From positions 1 to 6,240 of the forward strand of contig DNGI01000520.1 of assembly GCA_003486645.1 (NCBI GenBank): DNA of 6,240 nucleotides. The letters are read 5' to 3'. A model generated the notes under the pieces. The model did not search any database, was not told the origin of the DNA, and saw only the letters and a list, made by a program, of their open reading frames with translations. The stretch comes from Cyanobacteria bacterium UBA11370. GTDB lineage: Bacteria; Cyanobacteriota; Cyanobacteriia; Cyanobacteriales; Coleofasciculaceae. Shown one piece after another: positions 5,738 through 6,240 of this stretch. The translations under genes and the position numbers were made by a program. The stretch's first letter is position 1. Each line of letters opens with the position of its first letter.

Positions 5738-5769
5738 AATTAATTGAGGTTGCAGAGTGTGGGGGATAA
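5734..5769 (+). CDS. 11-codon mini-ORF overlapping the upstream stop (doubtful)
   Basis: ATGA at 5734-5737 overlaps the TGA of the large gene, and AAGGAG (5723-5728) sits five bases before the ATG: the classical arrangement of a translationally coupled next gene. The frame gives only MKLIEVAECGG before a TAA at 5767-5769, inside the first unit of the heptamer array. It may be chance, a small coupling leader, or the remnant of an older gene start cut off by repeat insertion. It is not in frame with the FHA gene at 5891. Confidence 0.18.
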   Translation: MKLIEVAECGG

Positions 5770-5803
5770 GGTTAAGGGCTAAGGTTAAAGGTTAAAGGTT
5801 AAG
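5764..5803. repeat. heptamer tandem array GGTTAAA
   Basis: Consecutive units are GGATAA, GGTTAAG, GGCTAA, GGTTAAA, GGTTAAA and GGTTAAG. This is a short tandem repeat of the cyanobacterial heptamer type filling the gap between the two signalling genes. The unit resembles a Pho-box half-site (reverse of CTTAACCT), but the period is 6-7 bp rather than 11. Confidence 0.8.
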
Positions 5804-5820
5804 GGAGTTTCAAAACCTTT
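5794..5820. repeat. hairpin between the two signalling genes
   Basis: AAAGGTT (5794-5800) pairs perfectly with AACCTTT (5814-5820) around a 13-nt loop. It is formed by the last repeat units and the adjoining sequence. A C-rich tract rather than a T-run follows, so at best it is a weak or non-classical terminator. Confidence 0.45.
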
Positions 5821-5846
5821 CCCCCTTCCCCCTACCTCCTGCCCCC
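5819..5846. repeat. C-rich heptamer array; possible G-quadruplex on the minus strand
   Basis: Four consecutive heptamers, TTCCCCC, TTCCCCC, TACCTCC and TGCCCCC, form a pure 7-bp periodicity. The minus (template) strand therefore has three runs of five G plus GG-A-GG within 26 bases, enough for a two-tetrad and possibly a bulged three-tetrad quadruplex. It ends 44 bp before the next gene. Confidence 0.7.
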
Positions 5847-5890
5847 AACTTCAGGCACTGGTTGCATCAAACTTGGGAAGTCTGGCAAAT

Positions 5891-6240
5891 ATGCTCAAAA
5901 TAAAATTGTTCAATTCCAGAACACCGAGCGAAAGTAAGGAGTTAGACTTAGCTCCCGAAAAGATGATTAATGGTGAGTGTTTTATTGGTCGGTCTCCTAA
6001 CTGTGGCTTAGTTCTTCCGAGTCCTGAAGTCAGCCGCATCCATGGCAGTATTGCTTGTAAGGAGGGACAGTATTACTTTAGTGACCTCGCCAGTCTCAGT
6101 GGTTCCCGATTGAATGACGAAGTGGTTAAGGTCAATCAGCAATATCCCCTTCAACCCAATGACATCATTCGGATTGGTGCATTTGTTCTCACTATCCAAA
6201 CCACGACCTTAGCCGAAGACAATGGAGGTGTTGCAACACC
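5891..6240 (+). CDS. FHA domain protein, N-terminal part (runs off the window)
   Basis: The first 116 codons are visible and the frame is open to the window end. Residues about 1-105 form a canonical FHA domain: Gly33-Arg34-Ser35 in the first loop, Ser48-Arg49-x-His51 in the second, Asp65-Leu66 before the third loop, and Asn75 at the position that contacts the phosphothreonine backbone. Binding to phosphothreonine peptides is therefore likely. From about 106 the sequence becomes Thr/Gly/acid-rich, like a linker, so a further domain may follow outside the window. The ATG at 5891 has a weak GGGAAG ten bases upstream; a TTG at 5873 would add six residues and has less support. The gene lies 153 bp after the large Fe-S/FHA/CNB gene on the same strand with no clear terminator between, suggesting a shared transcript and a related job. 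Confidence 0.88.
   Translation, partial: MLKIKLFNSRTPSESKELDLAPEKMINGECFIGRSPNCGLVLPSPEVSRIHGSIACKEGQYYFSDLASLSGSRLNDEVVKVNQQYPLQPNDIIRIGAFVLTIQTTTLAEDNGGVAT

Noticed and set aside
5764..5803. Pho boxes (AGGTTAAG-like units)
   Set aside because: Pho boxes repeat every 11 bp; these units repeat every 6-7 bp and form a simple tandem array.

Overview
The window looks like cyanobacterial chromosome. Five copies of the octamer GCGATCGC (HIP1, a known cyanobacterial signature) lie in 6.2 kb, where chance would give about 0.1. A Uma2-family protein, a family greatly expanded in cyanobacteria, is present, and the intergenic gaps carry short heptamer tandem repeats of the kind common in filamentous cyanobacteria. 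No species can be named from the sequence alone. No rRNA, tRNA, CRISPR array, transposase or phage gene was recognised.

Layout. Positions 1-146 hold no supported gene, only a small hairpin. On the minus strand lie a Uma2-family putative endonuclease (147-698) and, 143 bp upstream of it, a Tat-exported metallophosphoesterase of the purple-acid-phosphatase type (842-1798). A 657-bp divergent intergenic region follows (1799-2455). It holds operator-like dyads, two sigma70-like promoter candidates, a compact cluster of hairpins closed by a 7-bp inverted repeat (2219-2325), a heptamer array and a perfect 17-nt hairpin.

The centre of the window is one large plus-strand gene (2456-5737, 1093 aa). 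Its product joins an N-terminal eight-helix membrane module with NapH/NosR-like Fe-S cysteine motifs to a long cytoplasmic tail of helical repeats, a HEAT-like segment, an FHA domain and a C-terminal cyclic-nucleotide-binding domain. This is the most interesting object here: it appears to combine a membrane redox centre with two signal-input domains (phosphothreonine recognition and cyclic nucleotide binding). A second, canonical FHA protein starts at 5891 and runs off the window. The 153-bp gap between them has an 11-codon mini-ORF overlapping the upstream stop and two abutting heptamer arrays, but no classical terminator, so the two genes may be co-transcribed.

Working together. The two minus-strand genes look like ordinary accessory or housekeeping genes unrelated to the plus-strand pair. 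The plus-strand pair looks like a signalling or redox unit: a membrane Fe-S protein whose cytoplasmic tail can read cyclic nucleotide and possibly phosphoprotein state, next to another FHA adaptor. The substrate, electron donor and output cannot be read from the sequence.
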